64,000 bases of DNA from Thiobacillus sp. (GCF_030696885.1 NZ_JAUYRI010000020.1:53071-117070), one strand, 5' to 3'. Numbered from the stretch's first letter, positions 8,933 to 18,425 are shown. Made by a program: numbers and translations. Notes: generated by a model not told the origin, from the sequence alone.

Positions 8933-9259
8933 TCAGGCCTGCCAGACGCCGTATCCCGCTTCGCGGAAATCGATCGCCAGCTCCACTTCCAGCGCGCAGG
9001 CGTCGTCATACGAGGTCGGGTTGTAGAGTTCGTAGAGCTCGGGCAGCAGGCGCAGGCCGAAGGCCTGGACGTAGCGGTTGGATTGGATGCCGGCCTTGTG
9101 CTTGTCGAAGCGCACGTCGGGATCCAGTCCCGTCATGCCGACATAAAGACAAGGTTTGCCCGCGATGTAGTTGGGGTTGGCTTTTTTGAAGCGGGCTTCG
9201 TAGAGAACGTCTTTCGACAGTTCGATCACATAGACGTGGTAGTGGTTACGGCGTCCCAT
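8933..9259 (-). CDS. GIY-YIG-like small protein
   Basis: The 108-residue protein has the layout of a GIY-YIG nuclease domain: a first strand HVYVIEL, a second CLYVGMTG, then RFDKHKAG with the conserved Arg and a C-terminal Glu (ALEVELAI). The usual GIY and YIG tripeptides are replaced by VYV and YVG, as in many bacterial stand-alone members of unknown role. No partner domain is present. It lies tail-to-tail with the patatin gene and head-on in the same direction as the dienelactone hydrolase gene upstream. Function is unassigned beyond possible DNA binding or cleavage. Confidence 0.6.
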   Translation of the reverse strand: MGRRNHYHVYVIELSKDVLYEARFKKANPNYIAGKPCLYVGMTGLDPDVRFDKHKAGIQSNRYVQAFGLRLLPELYELYNPTSYDDACALEVELAIDFREAGYGVWQA

Positions 9260-9327
9260 CGGTCCATTCAGGCAAGCAGGCGGTGTCGGCGCAGCTTACT
9301 GCGCCGACCGCCGCCTGCAAACCGCCG

Positions 9328-10227
9328 TCAGGCCACCCCGTGTTTCCTGAACCAGTCCTGCATCCGCTTCCAGCCGTCTTCGGCCGGCTCCTTGCGGTAG
9401 CTGGGCCGATAGTCGGCATGGAAAGCGTGGGGGGCATCGGGATAGAGATGGATGGCCGACGCCTTGCTGGACGGGTTGTCGGATTGCGCCAGTGCCGCCT
9501 GCATTTTCTCCACCGTGTCGTTCGGGATGCCGGCGTCCTGCCCGCCGTACAGCCCCAGCACCGGTCCGTTCAGTTTGTCTGCGACGTCGAGCGGATGCCG
9601 CGGCGTCATGTCGTTTACCGGGTTGGTCAGACGGCCGTACCACGCCACGCCGGCCTTCACCTTGGGGTTGTGCGCGGCATACAGCCAGGTGATGCGGCCC
9701 CCCCAGCAAAAGCCGGTGATGCCCAGCCGCTGGGTGTCGCCGCCGTTGGCCTGGGCCCAGGCCACGGTGGCGTCGAGGTCGGTCATGACCTGGCTGTCCG
9801 GCACTTTCGACACCACTTTGGAAAGGATTTCCGGGATTTCGCTGTACTGCCGCGGGTCGCCCTGGCGCGCATACAGCTCGGGCGCGATGGCCTGGTAGCC
9901 CAGCCTGGCGAGGCGGCGGCAGGTGTCCTTGATGTACTCGTGGACGCCGAAGATTTCCTGCACCACCAGAATCACCGGGAAATTCGACCCCTGCGCTGGT
10001 TGTGCGCGGTAGGCCGGCATGTTGCCGTCGGCGGTCGGCACCTGGATTTCGCCGGCCGTGAGGCCCGTGCTGTCGGTGGTGATGGCCGTCTGGGCGGCCA
10101 CCGGCTGCACCGCCAGCGCAAAGCCCGCGCCCAGCGCGGTGACCAGAAAGCCGCGCCGGTTCATCGGCAGGGCAGGGGGAACAAGGCTGTTGAGTTCTGC
10201 AGTCAGGGCATCGGTTTCAGCATTCAT
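9328..10227 (-). CDS. Exported dienelactone hydrolase family protein
   Basis: This 299-residue alpha/beta hydrolase carries a Tat-type signal [18 protein letters not shown] at about residues 23-40, after an N-terminal hydrophilic stretch. The nucleophile elbow is GFCWGG, with Cys as in dienelactone hydrolases, followed by a conserved Asp region ([10 protein letters not shown]) and the histidine in YPDAPHAFH. Such enzymes hydrolyse lactone-like or ester substrates; the twin-arginine signal suggests periplasmic action. Start ATG 10227 follows a GGAGA site. Its upstream region is shared with the 8-bp tandem repeat and the divergent diguanylate cyclase gene. Confidence 0.82.
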   Translation of the reverse strand: MNAETDALTAELNSLVPPALPMNRRGFLVTALGAGFALAVQPVAAQTAITTDSTGLTAGEIQVPTADGNMPAYRAQPAQGSNFPVILVVQEIFGVHEYIKDTCRRLARLGYQAIAPELYARQGDPRQYSEIPEILSKVVSKVPDSQVMTDLDATVAWAQANGGDTQRLGITGFCWGGRITWLYAAHNPKVKAGVAWYGRLTNPVNDMTPRHPLDVADKLNGPVLGLYGGQDAGIPNDTVEKMQAALAQSDNPSSKASAIHLYPDAPHAFHADYRPSYRKEPAEDGWKRMQDWFRKHGVA

Positions 10228-10342
10228 CAGGGTCTCCTCTGGTATGGGGGGTGCAACGAATAGGCCGTGCCGGGACGGCTTGATTCTCGGACGCCAGAAG
10301 CCTGCCCGGGTTCGATTGTGCAGCCATCTTTATAGCGGATCC

Positions 10343-10468
10343 CAGCGGCACAGCGGCACAGCGGCACAGCGGCACAGCGGCACAGCGGCACAGCGGCACA
10401 GCGGCACAGCGGCACAGCGGCACAGCGGCACAGCGGCACAGCGGCACAGCGGCACAGCGGCACAGCGG
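10343..10468. repeat. 8-bp tandem repeat (CAGCGGCA), 15.75 copies
   Basis: Fifteen perfect copies of CAGCGGCA plus six further bases run without interruption from 10343 to 10468. The array lies in the 358-base divergent intergenic region between the dienelactone hydrolase gene (start 10227) and the PAS-GGDEF gene (start 10586), about 115 bases from each. Perfect identity suggests active slippage or recent expansion. Frames read through the array encode only repetitive peptides and are not genes. Confidence 0.97.
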
Positions 10469-10585
10469 GCAGGCGAGGGGGCTTTGGCCGGGCGGTGGGA
10501 CGCTTTCCGGTTTGAGAATTAATTTCATTCTTGGTCTTAAACACAGTCTAAGATGGGAAATCGCGCACGCTTGCCAAAGGGAACG

Positions 10586-13450
10586 ATGAACAAGACACCG
10601 CTTGAGCCGCCCTCAGGTCTGAAAGGCGAGACGCCCTACCATGACCGCGTCTCCAGCGGGGTGCGCGAACAGCGCTTCGCGCCCCTGTTCGATCTGATGA
10701 TCCAGGGCTTTGTGCTGGCCGAGATCATCCGGGACGACGCGGGCCAGCCGTACGATTTTCGGGTGATCGAGGTCAACGAGGCGTGCGGTTTCCTGACCGG
10801 CTTCTACCCCGAGCAGGCCAACGGCAGACGCGGTCGGGAACTGATCCCCGATCTGGAGCCGCACTGGCTCGAGGCTTTTGTCCAGGTGGTGGAGAGCGGC
10901 GAGCCCGTGCGGATCGAGGACTATGTCGCAGGGATGGGCAAATGGTTCGAAGTCTTCGTCCACCGGACCGGGCATGACCAGTTTGCCTACCTGTTCATCG
11001 ACGTCAGCGAGCGCAAGCGGGCCGAGCAGGCCGCGTCCGCGCAGTTCAAGCTGGCGGAAGCCGTCTTCACCAACAGCATCGCCCCCCTGGTCGTGCTGGA
11101 CCGCGACTACAATTTCCTGCGGGTAAACGAAGCCTACGCCCGCACCTGCCGGCTGGACATCAGCGACTTTGCGGGACGCAACCACTTCGAGATGTACCCG
11201 TCCGACGCGAAGCTGATCTTCGACGAGGTGGTGCGGTCCAAACAGCCCGCCCGGACCTTCACTCAGGCATTCATATTCCCGGACCAGCCGGAGCGCGGCG
11301 TGACCTACTGGGACTGGACGCTGGTGCCGATCCTGGATCGCGACGGCGAGGTTGAACATCTCTTTTTATCCCTGCTGGACGTGACCGAACGCGAGGTGGC
11401 GGCCGATGCATTGCGCCAGAGCGAGACGCGCTACCGCCGGCAGGCAGCGGAACTGGAACTGATTTACCGCACCCTTCCCATCGGCCTGTGCGTGCTGGAC
11501 ACGGAGTTGCGCTACGTCCACATCAACGCCCGTCTGGCAGAGCTCAACCGCATTCCGGCCGAGACGCACCTGGGCAAGACGGTGCGGGAGCTGCTGCCGC
11601 AGGTGGCCGACCACGTCGAGCCGCTGCTGCGCCGGGTGCTGGAAACCGGCCTGCCGGTGATCGACTTCGAGGCCAGCGCTCCAGACACCGCAGGCGTGAT
11701 GCGTCAGTGGGTCAGTCAGTACTGGCCGCTGAAGTCCAGCGACGGCACGGTATTCGGAATCAATACGGTAACGCAGGAGATCACCGATCGCCGCCGGCTG
11801 GAAGAGGCGCGCCGGCGTGAGCAGGAGTTTCGCAGCCTGGCGGAAAACTCGATGGACGTCATCGCCCGCTTCGACAAAGATCTGCGACGTATTTATGTGA
11901 ACCCGGCGATCGAATCGATACTTGGCCGACCGCGGGCCGAACTCCTCGGCAAGACCCACCGCGAGATCGGCCTGCCGGAAGCGCTCGCCGAGACGCTTGA
12001 TCGCCCACTTAAAGAGGTGTTCGCGACGGGGGAGCCGAGGACAGTGGAAATCGTCGTACCGACGCCGCGTGGCGACCGCTATCTCGATGCGCGACTCGTG
12101 CCGGAGTTCGGCTTTGACGGCGAGATCAGCACGGTGCTGACCATTACCCGCGACCTCACCCAGCGCAAAGAGGCCGAAGACGCGCTGCACGAAAGCGAGC
12201 AGAAATACCGCACACTGGTCGACAACTTGTACGAAGGCATCTGGCTCATCGACGACGCGGAGAAGACGACCTTCGTCAACGCACGGATGGCGGAATTGCT
12301 GGGCTATCCGTCCGACGAGATGCTGGGCAGAACGCTGTCCACTTTCGTCGACCCGCAGCACCTCGATGCGGCCAGGGACCACCTGCAATGGAGCAAGTCC
12401 GGCGCGCGCGCCGCCTATGAGCTCGAGTTCCGGCGCAAGGACGGTGAGGCGATCTGGGCCCGCGTAGCTACCGCTCCGCTTTTCGATGCCCACGGGCAGT
12501 ATCGGGGCGCGCTGGCCGGGGTGGTCGACATCACCGAGCGCAAGCACGCGGAAGAGGCGCTGCATCGGCGTGAGCAGGAGTTTGCCGCGCTGGCTGAGCG
12601 TTCGCCCGACATCATCATGCGGGTGGATGCTGCGTTGCGCGTGCTTTACATCAACCCGGCGATCGAACGCATTACCGGCCAGGCCCGCGAATCCTTCATC
12701 GGCAAGACGCCGGCCGAATGCGAGTTGCCGCAGGCAGAAATTGACTTGCGCGTGCAGGCCGTGCGGAAGGTGTTCGACAGCGGCGAGGAGCAGGTCCTCG
12801 AGCACAAGAACTCCACGCTCACCGGGGATCGCTATTACCAGACCCGGCTGGTGCCGGAGTTCGGCGCCGACGGCACGGTGCAGCGGGTGCTGATGGTGTC
12901 GCGCGACATCGAGGAGTTGAAGCGGGCGCACGCGGCGCTGGAAGAGCTGGCCCTGGTGGATCCCCTGACCGGCGTCGCCAACCGTCGCTACCTGGAGCGC
13001 TTCGTCGGCATCGAATGGCTGCGCGAGGCGCGCAAACAGTTGCCGGTTGCCGCGATCATGATCGATATCGATCACTTCAAGGATTACAACGACCACTATG
13101 GTCACGCCCAGGGCGATGAATGCCTGCGGCAGGTGACGCGGACCCTGAAGGAGGCTCTGCACCGGCCTGCCGATACGCTGGTGCGCTACGGCGGGGAGGA
13201 ATTCATTGTCCTGTTGCCGGAAAGCGACCTCGTCGCCGCACTGGACATCGCGGAACGCCTGCGCCACGCGGTGGAGTCGCACACGCTGTTCCACCTCGCT
13301 TCTCTGCTGGGCAGCCAGATCACCATCAGCCTCGGCGTCGCCGCGATGAATGCGCACGAAGGCGAGTTCGACGATCTGCTGGCGGAGGCCGATGCGGCGC
13401 TGTACCGGGCCAAGGAAAAAGGGCGCAACCGCGTCGAAACGAGCGCCTAG
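10586..13450 (+). CDS. Six-PAS diguanylate cyclase
   Basis: About 954 residues. Six consecutive PAS modules can be seen: starting near 30 (FAPLFDLMIQGF), 150 (NSIAPLVVLDRDYNF), 290 (RTLPIGLCVLDTEL), 415 (AENSMDVIARFDKDL), 540 (VDNLYEGIWLIDD) and 665 (AERSPDIIMRVDAAL). The C-terminal GGDEF domain starts at DPLTGVANRR and holds the signature GGEEF at residues 869-873, with an RPAD inhibitory-site motif exactly five residues before it. So it should be an active, product-inhibited c-di-GMP synthase. No EAL domain and no membrane segment, so cytoplasmic sensing by PAS. Start ATG 10586 has AAAGGGA upstream; the frame could also begin at 10553, which has no ribosome site. Confidence 0.9.
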   Translation: MNKTPLEPPSGLKGETPYHDRVSSGVREQRFAPLFDLMIQGFVLAEIIRDDAGQPYDFRVIEVNEACGFLTGFYPEQANGRRGRELIPDLEPHWLEAFVQVVESGEPVRIEDYVAGMGKWFEVFVHRTGHDQFAYLFIDVSERKRAEQAASAQFKLAEAVFTNSIAPLVVLDRDYNFLRVNEAYARTCRLDISDFAGRNHFEMYPSDAKLIFDEVVRSKQPARTFTQAFIFPDQPERGVTYWDWTLVPILDRDGEVEHLFLSLLDVTEREVAADALRQSETRYRRQAAELELIYRTLPIGLCVLDTELRYVHINARLAELNRIPAETHLGKTVRELLPQVADHVEPLLRRVLETGLPVIDFEASAPDTAGVMRQWVSQYWPLKSSDGTVFGINTVTQEITDRRRLEEARRREQEFRSLAENSMDVIARFDKDLRRIYVNPAIESILGRPRAELLGKTHREIGLPEALAETLDRPLKEVFATGEPRTVEIVVPTPRGDRYLDARLVPEFGFDGEISTVLTITRDLTQRKEAEDALHESEQKYRTLVDNLYEGIWLIDDAEKTTFVNARMAELLGYPSDEMLGRTLSTFVDPQHLDAARDHLQWSKSGARAAYELEFRRKDGEAIWARVATAPLFDAHGQYRGALAGVVDITERKHAEEALHRREQEFAALAERSPDIIMRVDAALRVLYINPAIERITGQARESFIGKTPAECELPQAEIDLRVQAVRKVFDSGEEQVLEHKNSTLTGDRYYQTRLVPEFGADGTVQRVLMVSRDIEELKRAHAALEELALVDPLTGVANRRYLERFVGIEWLREARKQLPVAAIMIDIDHFKDYNDHYGHAQGDECLRQVTRTLKEALHRPADTLVRYGGEEFIVLLPESDLVAALDIAERLRHAVESHTLFHLASLLGSQITISLGVAAMNAHEGEFDDLLAEADAALYRAKEKGRNRVETSA

Positions 13451-13670
13451 CCGATTGCCGCGTTCGGTGGGCGCCGGACCCTTGTCGCAGCCCGCTGCAT
13501 CGGCGTCCGTTTCGGCGCTTCCCTGGCTGCACCGGCGGTCGCGCCTTCGCTGTCCGGCAAGGCGCCTGCGCGCAGACGTCGCCGAGCATGTGAAAGCGTG
13601 TGGAACCTTGCGCGCCCCTGGCCCCACCTAGAGTACTTGGGTCGGCCGACCTGCCAGAGGACTGCACACC

Positions 13671-14291
13671 ATGAAACACGACAACCATCTATCAATGATC
13701 CGCGGTTTTCACCTCGCGGACTGGTTCACGCTGGGGAACGCCGCCTGCGGCGTGGGCGCGCTGTTTGCCGTGATCAGTTATGTGCAAAGCCAGGCGGTGC
13801 TGCACCTGTTGTTTGCCTGCGCGCTGATCCTGCTGGCGTTTGTATTCGATGTGTTCGATGGTCGCGTGGCGCGCTGGCGCCAGCAAACCTCCTTGCTCGG
13901 GCGCGAGCTGGATTCGCTCGCCGACATCATTTCCTTTGGCGTTGCGCCGGCGATCATCGCCTACGGCGCTGGCATGGACGGGCTGTGGGATCGGGTGATC
14001 CTGATCTACTTCGTTGCATGCGGCGTGAGCCGCCTGGCCCGCTACAACATCACCGCGGAGACGCTGGCGCAGGGCGGCGACAAGGTCCGCTACTTCGAGG
14101 GCACGCCGATCCCCAGTTCGCTGCTGCTGGTCGTCGTCATTGCCATTGCCGCGCTGAACGGCGCGATTGGCGACGCGCTCTGGTTTGGCATGATCCAGAT
14201 TGGTCCGGGACAATTCCATCCGCTGGTGCTGATGTTTGCGGTATCCGGCTCGCTGATGATCAGCCGGACATTGCATATCCCCAAACTCTGA
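13671..14291 (+). CDS. pssA: CDP-diacylglycerol-serine O-phosphatidyltransferase family protein
   Basis: A 206-residue integral membrane protein with the CDP-alcohol phosphatidyltransferase signature D-G-x2-A-R-x8-G-x3-D-x3-D: FDGRVARW...LLGRELDSLAD around residues 64-87. Hydrophobic segments before and after it give about six to seven membrane spans. The family makes phosphatidylserine from CDP-diacylglycerol and serine, the first step to phosphatidylethanolamine. The specificity is assigned from overall resemblance to PssA type II; phosphatidylglycerophosphate synthase is less likely because of the long C-terminal membrane part. A GAGGA site precedes the ATG. Confidence 0.8.
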   Translation: MKHDNHLSMIRGFHLADWFTLGNAACGVGALFAVISYVQSQAVLHLLFACALILLAFVFDVFDGRVARWRQQTSLLGRELDSLADIISFGVAPAIIAYGAGMDGLWDRVILIYFVACGVSRLARYNITAETLAQGGDKVRYFEGTPIPSSLLLVVVIAIAALNGAIGDALWFGMIQIGPGQFHPLVLMFAVSGSLMISRTLHIPKL

Positions 14292-14442
14292 ACGCGGCGC
14301 CCACGGTTGTGGAGCGGCCCGGCCGCGTGCGTCCAGACGCGCTTTTTCACCATGAGAAATTATTTCTCTTCCCCTTCGACAAGCCCGCCTTGTGGTGCAA
14401 CATTAAAAGAAACCACGCGTGCAAAAGTGAGGAGCGTACAAG

Positions 14443-15417
14443 GTGGACTTGTCGAATCTGCTGATTCCGGCTGTACTGTTCTTTGCCCTGGGCTTCGTCG
14501 CCCAGATGGTCAGATCGGACCTCAAGTTTCCGCCGGAGCTTGCCAAGGCGTTATCGATCTATCTTCTCATCGGCATTGGCCTCAAGGGCGGCATCGAGCT
14601 GTCGCACGCCGACTTGGGCGACGCGCTCAACGCGGTGACGGCGGCGCTGGTGCTGGGCTTCAGCCTGCCGATTTTCGCCTACCTCATCCTGCTCGCCGGC
14701 CGCCTCGACAAGCTCAACGCCTCGGCGATCGCCGCGCACTACGGTTCGGTGAGCGCCGGTACCTTCCTCACCGCGATCGCCTACCTGAACGCGCAGGGGA
14801 TCGCGTACGAGTCCTACCCGGTCATCATGCTGGCGATCATGGAATCGCCGGCGATCATCGTCGGCCTGATGCTGGCGCGATTTTCACGCGGTTCCGGGGC
14901 CGGCGAAGACGATGCGCGCGAGAACCACATGGGCGAGCTGCTGCGCGACGCCTTCACCAACGGCAGCGTCATGCTGCTGTTTGGCGCCATGGTTATCGGC
15001 CTGGTGGTGAAGCCTGACTCGCTGGCGACCATCACGCCGTTCTTCAGCACCCTGTTCATGGGCGTGCTCTCGTTGTTTCTGCTTGAGATGGGCATGGAAG
15101 CGGGCAAGCGAATTTCCGATTTCCGTCGCGCTGGCCTGTTCCTGGTGTCGTTTGGCGTGGTGATGCCGCTGATCGGCGCGGCCGCCGGGATCCTGGTCGG
15201 CCATTACTGGCTCGGCTTCAGCGAGGGCGGCGTGCTGCTGGTGGCGGTGCTGGGCGCGTCGGCCTCGTACATTGCGGTGCCGCCGGCGATGCGGCTCGCC
15301 ATCCCCGAGGCCAACCCGTCTTTTTATCTGACGCTTTCACTGGGGGTGACCTTCCCCTTTAACGTGCTGGTCGGCATTCCGCTTTACCATTACATCATTG
15401 CCCGACTCGCCGCCTGA
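14443..15417 (+). CDS. sbtA: SbtA-type sodium-dependent bicarbonate transporter
   Basis: A 324-residue hydrophobic protein with about ten membrane segments and SbtA hallmarks: an N-terminal VDLSNLLIPAVLFFALGF helix, LLIGIGLKGG, AAHYGSVSAGTF, a hydrophilic central loop with MGELL (residues ~150-170), and GASASYIAVPPAMR. SbtA imports bicarbonate with sodium. The start is GTG 14443, with GAGGAG at 14429-14434 eight bases upstream. The PII-like gene follows after 23 bases, matching the SbtA-SbtB arrangement, and the cbbR/cbbL promoter region lies just beyond. The central hydrophilic loop is where the PII-like partner would be expected to act. Confidence 0.92.
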   Translation: MDLSNLLIPAVLFFALGFVAQMVRSDLKFPPELAKALSIYLLIGIGLKGGIELSHADLGDALNAVTAALVLGFSLPIFAYLILLAGRLDKLNASAIAAHYGSVSAGTFLTAIAYLNAQGIAYESYPVIMLAIMESPAIIVGLMLARFSRGSGAGEDDARENHMGELLRDAFTNGSVMLLFGAMVIGLVVKPDSLATITPFFSTLFMGVLSLFLLEMGMEAGKRISDFRRAGLFLVSFGVVMPLIGAAAGILVGHYWLGFSEGGVLLVAVLGASASYIAVPPAMRLAIPEANPSFYLTLSLGVTFPFNVLVGIPLYHYIIARLAA

Positions 15418-15440
15418 TTGCCATGACCCAGCGCTATCCG

Positions 15441-15734
15441 ATGAAACTCATCAATATCGTGGCCAACGCCACGCTCGAGGAACGATTGGTGGGCATCGCC
15501 GACAGACACGGGGCGTCGGGCTACACGGTACTGGATGCGCGTGGGGCGGGCAGTGCCGGTCTGCAGACCGGGGTGCTCGAAGGCGGGAGCAACATCCTGT
15601 TCATGCTGGCGGTTCCGGAATCCAGGCTCGACGAGGTGCTGGCCGATGTTGAACGCCTGATGAAGCGCGGCCACCACCTTGCCGCCTTCATCACCGACAC
15701 CCAGGTGCTGCGGCCGGAGAAATTCAGCGCTTGA
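15441..15734 (+). CDS. PII-like protein, SbtB/carboxysome-associated PII type
   Basis: About 97 residues from MKLINIVANATLEERL; an in-frame ATG at 15423 adds six residues. The compact alternating alpha/beta pattern (KLINIVAN, GYTVLDARGAG, NILFMLAVPESRLDEVLADVERL) fits the PII/CutA-like fold, with a short T-loop carrying GLQTGVLEGG. Position directly behind sbtA matches SbtB and the carboxysome-associated PII proteins known from Thiomonas, which bind adenine nucleotides and bicarbonate. It likely gates SbtA according to adenylate state. Its 3' end overlaps the convergent cbbR gene by 11 bases. Confidence 0.85.
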   Translation: MKLINIVANATLEERLVGIADRHGASGYTVLDARGAGSAGLQTGVLEGGSNILFMLAVPESRLDEVLADVERLMKRGHHLAAFITDTQVLRPEKFSA

Positions 15735-16641
15735 ACGCCTGCGGTGCGAACAGCTGTTCCGCCTCGTCCATCACGAAATTGAGGAAGGCCTGCGCCACCG
15801 CCGAGAAGCGCTTGCCCTGGCGGTGCACCACATACCAGTGGCGGAGGATCGGGAATCCTTGCACGTCGAGGATCACCAGGCGCTTGAGCTCCAGCTCCAT
15901 TTCGAGGGTGTGGACCGATACCACGCCGAGGCCGAGCCCGGCCTGCACCGCCTGCTTGATCGCTTCGTTGCTGCTCATTTCCATTGCCATGGTCAGCCGT
16001 GTGCCGGCTTCGTCGAAGAAGCGCTCGACAGCGATCCGTGTGCCCGAGCCGATCTCGCGGCTGATGAAGGCTTCTTGATTGAGACGCGCCAGTGGGATGT
16101 TGGACGCCTGCGCCAGCGTGTGACTGGGCGCGGCGATCACCACCAGCGGGTTCTCCATGAAGGGATGGGCCACAAGATCCGAGGGTTCGGGCGGACGGCC
16201 CATGATGGCGAGGTCCTTGTCGGTCTCGTGGAGCAGTTCGAGGATGTGCTCGCGGTTGCTGACGTCGAGACTGACCTTGACCTCGGGGTGGCGCTGGCAG
16301 AATGCCGCCAACAGGCGCGGGGCGAAATAGTTGGCGGTGCTGGCGATGGTGATGTTGAGCTGGCCGCGCCGCACCCCGCGCATTTCCTCGAGCTCCAGTT
16401 GCGCCTCCTGCACTTGGGCAAGGATGCTCTGGGCGTGGCTGTAGAGCGTGCGGCCGGCATCGGTCAGGTGGAGCTTTTTGCCGATCTGGTCAAACAGCGG
16501 CATGCCGGCCTGCCCCTCGAGCTGGCGGATCTGCATCGAGACGGCCGGCTGGGAGAGGTGAAGCGATTCCGCAGCGCGGGTGTATCCTCCCAACCGCGCC
16601 GCCGCCTCGAATACCTGCAATTGCCTAAGGGTAATGTGCAT
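15724..16641 (-). CDS. cbbR: LysR-type regulator CbbR
   Basis: A 305-residue LysR protein: N-terminal winged helix (ITLRQLQVFEAAARLGGYTRAAESLHLSQPAVSMQIRQLE) and a long effector domain including REIGSGTR and the YVVHRQGKRFS region typical of CbbR. It is transcribed divergently from cbbLS, the classic CbbR arrangement, and should activate the carboxysome operon in response to Calvin-cycle metabolites or NADPH. Start ATG 16641 was taken at MHITLRQ; a longer frame from 16677 adds residues that overlap the operator and look non-coding. Its promoter region contains a palindrome with a T-N11-A core. Confidence 0.93.
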   Translation of the reverse strand: MHITLRQLQVFEAAARLGGYTRAAESLHLSQPAVSMQIRQLEGQAGMPLFDQIGKKLHLTDAGRTLYSHAQSILAQVQEAQLELEEMRGVRRGQLNITIASTANYFAPRLLAAFCQRHPEVKVSLDVSNREHILELLHETDKDLAIMGRPPEPSDLVAHPFMENPLVVIAAPSHTLAQASNIPLARLNQEAFISREIGSGTRIAVERFFDEAGTRLTMAMEMSSNEAIKQAVQAGLGLGVVSVHTLEMELELKRLVILDVQGFPILRHWYVVHRQGKRFSAVAQAFLNFVMDEAEQLFAPQAFKR

Positions 16642-16889
16642 TCGATAATCATAACCTATGGTTATGGATTGCATCATTAATATGAATTGTTAATTATGCA
16701 ATGGGGCGGATATGGTTACGGTCCGTCATGGTCATTGGGCCATGGACTGATAGAGGGAAGCTTTGAACAAGTCCTCTGATAACGGGGGTTTTGTTCAGGG
16801 TTTCCTGAGGGCCTGGCAATGCGCAGCGCGGCAGCCGGGTATTAAGGGTTTGGAATTTTTGTCTGAATCAGCAAGCTAAGGAGCAAATA
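16642..16889 (+). promoter_or_regulatory. cbbR-cbbL divergent control region with CbbR-like sites
   Basis: The 248-base intergenic region is AT-rich next to cbbR. It contains ATAACC-TAT-GGTTAT at 16651-16665, which includes a T-N11-A LysR core, and a second dyad TTAA-N9-TTAA at 16677-16693. Both are placed as expected for CbbR binding sites between divergent genes. No confident -35/-10 pair for cbbL was identified. Ribosome binding at cbbL is AAGGAG at 16878-16883. Site assignments are inference from LysR rules. Confidence 0.55.
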
Positions 16890-18311
16890 ATGGCAGTGAA
16901 GACCTATCAGGCCGGGGTAAAAGAATACCGGCAGACCTACTGGATGCCGGAATACACCCCGCTGGATACCGATATCCTGGCGTGTTTCAAGATCACCCCG
17001 CAGGCGGGCGTGGACCGCGAGGAAGCTGCTGCTGCTGTTGCTGCAGAATCGTCGACCGGTACCTGGACCACCGTGTGGACTGACCTGTTGACCGACATGG
17101 ACTACTACAAGGGTCGCGCCTACCGCATCGAAGATGTGCCCGGCGACGACACCTGTTTCTACGCCTTCATCGCGTACCCGATCGACCTGTTCGAAGAGGG
17201 TTCGGTGGTCAACGTGTTCACCTCGCTGGTGGGTAACGTGTTCGGCTTCAAGGCCGTGCGCGCACTGCGTCTGGAAGACGTCCGCTTCCCGATCGCCTAC
17301 GTCAAGACCTGTGGCGGTCCTCCGCTGGGTATTCAGGTCGAGCGTGACGTGATGAACAAGTACGGCCGTCCGCTGCTGGGCTGTACCATCAAACCGAAGC
17401 TGGGTCTGTCCGCCAAGAACTACGGCCGCGCCGTGTACGAGTGTTTGCGCGGTGGTCTGGACTTCACCAAGGACGACGAGAACATCAACTCGCAGCCCTT
17501 CATGCGCTGGCGTCAGCGTTTCGACTTCGTGCAGGAAGCCACGCTGAAGGCCGAGCAGGAAACCGGCGAGCGCAAGGGTCACTACCTGAACGTCACCGCT
17601 CCGACTCCGGAAGAGATGTACAAGCGTGCCGAGTACGCAAAAGAAATCGGCGCGCCGATCATCATGCACGACTACATCACCGGCGGCTTCTGTGCCAACA
17701 CGGGCCTGGCCAACTGGTGTCGTGACAACGGCATGCTGCTGCACATTCACCGCGCCATGAACGCCGTGGTCGACCGTAACCCGCACCACGGTATCCACTT
17801 CCGCGTGTTGACCAAGATTCTGCGTCTGTCCGGTGGTGACCACCTGCACACCGGTACCGTCGTCGGCAAGCTGGAAGGCGACCGCGCTTCCACCCTCGGC
17901 TGGATCGACCTGCTGCGTGAATCCTTCATCCCGGAAGACCGCAGCCGCGGCATCTTCTTCGATCAGGACTGGGGTTCCATGCCCGGCGCGTTCGCAGTGG
18001 CGTCCGGCGGTATCCACGTCTGGCACATGCCCGCACTGGTCAACATCTTCGGCGACGATTCCGTGCTGCAGTTTGGCGGCGGTACGCTGGGCCACCCCTG
18101 GGGCAACGCTGCAGGTGCTTGCGCCAACCGCGTGGCACTTGAGGCTTGTGTGCAGGCGCGTAACGAAGGCCGTGATGTTGAGCGCGAAGGCAAGGAAATC
18201 CTTATTGCCGCTGCGGCCAACAGCCCCGAGCTCAAGATCGCCATGGAAACGTGGAAAGAGATCAAGTTCGAATTCGATACCGTCGACAAGCTGGACATCG
18301 CGAACAAGTAA
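16890..18311 (+). CDS. cbbL: RubisCO large subunit, carboxysomal form IA
   Basis: 473 residues, full length for form I. The catalytic segments are intact: [11 protein letters not shown], the carbamylated lysine at Lys194 in LDFTKDDEN, and the loop-6 lysine Lys327 in VVGKLEGD. The N-terminus [18 protein letters not shown] and the cso gene context identify the carboxysomal IA type. It fixes CO2 on ribulose 1,5-bisphosphate inside the alpha-carboxysome. It is the first gene of the cso operon and is followed by a 114-base spacer with hairpin potential before cbbS. Confidence 0.98.
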   Translation: MAVKTYQAGVKEYRQTYWMPEYTPLDTDILACFKITPQAGVDREEAAAAVAAESSTGTWTTVWTDLLTDMDYYKGRAYRIEDVPGDDTCFYAFIAYPIDLFEEGSVVNVFTSLVGNVFGFKAVRALRLEDVRFPIAYVKTCGGPPLGIQVERDVMNKYGRPLLGCTIKPKLGLSAKNYGRAVYECLRGGLDFTKDDENINSQPFMRWRQRFDFVQEATLKAEQETGERKGHYLNVTAPTPEEMYKRAEYAKEIGAPIIMHDYITGGFCANTGLANWCRDNGMLLHIHRAMNAVVDRNPHHGIHFRVLTKILRLSGGDHLHTGTVVGKLEGDRASTLGWIDLLRESFIPEDRSRGIFFDQDWGSMPGAFAVASGGIHVWHMPALVNIFGDDSVLQFGGGTLGHPWGNAAGACANRVALEACVQARNEGRDVEREGKEILIAAAANSPELKIAMETWKEIKFEFDTVDKLDIANK

Positions 18312-18425
18312 GCAGGGATCAGGATTCAGGATTCAGGATTTAGGGAAAACTGGCGCGACCAAGCCGCGCTTCCCTGACCCCTGGTCCCCGACCCCTAGCC
18401 CCTAACATTTGAAAGGAAATAAATC
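18312..18425 (+). repeat. cbbL-cbbS spacer with CAGGATT repeats and hairpin potential
   Basis: The spacer has three tandem CAGGATT units (18320-18340) and, further on, C-rich near-repeats of the type CCCCTxG. The left part GGGATCAGG (18315-18323) can pair along nine bases with CCTGGTCCC (18380-18388), with one G-U pair, enclosing about 56 bases. The sequence ends with AAAGGAAAT ahead of cbbS. G-rich/C-rich intergenic repeats like this are common in proteobacterial genomes; here one sits between the two RubisCO subunit genes. Confidence 0.7.

Noticed and set aside
10343..10468. CRISPR-like array
   Set aside because: The repeat is 8 bp and contiguous, with no spacers and no cas genes.
10217..10544. 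Frames encoding RCAAVPLC-type repeats across the 8-bp array
   Set aside because: They exist only because the 8-bp unit lacks stops in these frames; no start signal or family match.
11366..13627. 753-codon antisense frame over the diguanylate cyclase
   Set aside because: Shadow of the PAS-GGDEF gene with no recognisable motifs.
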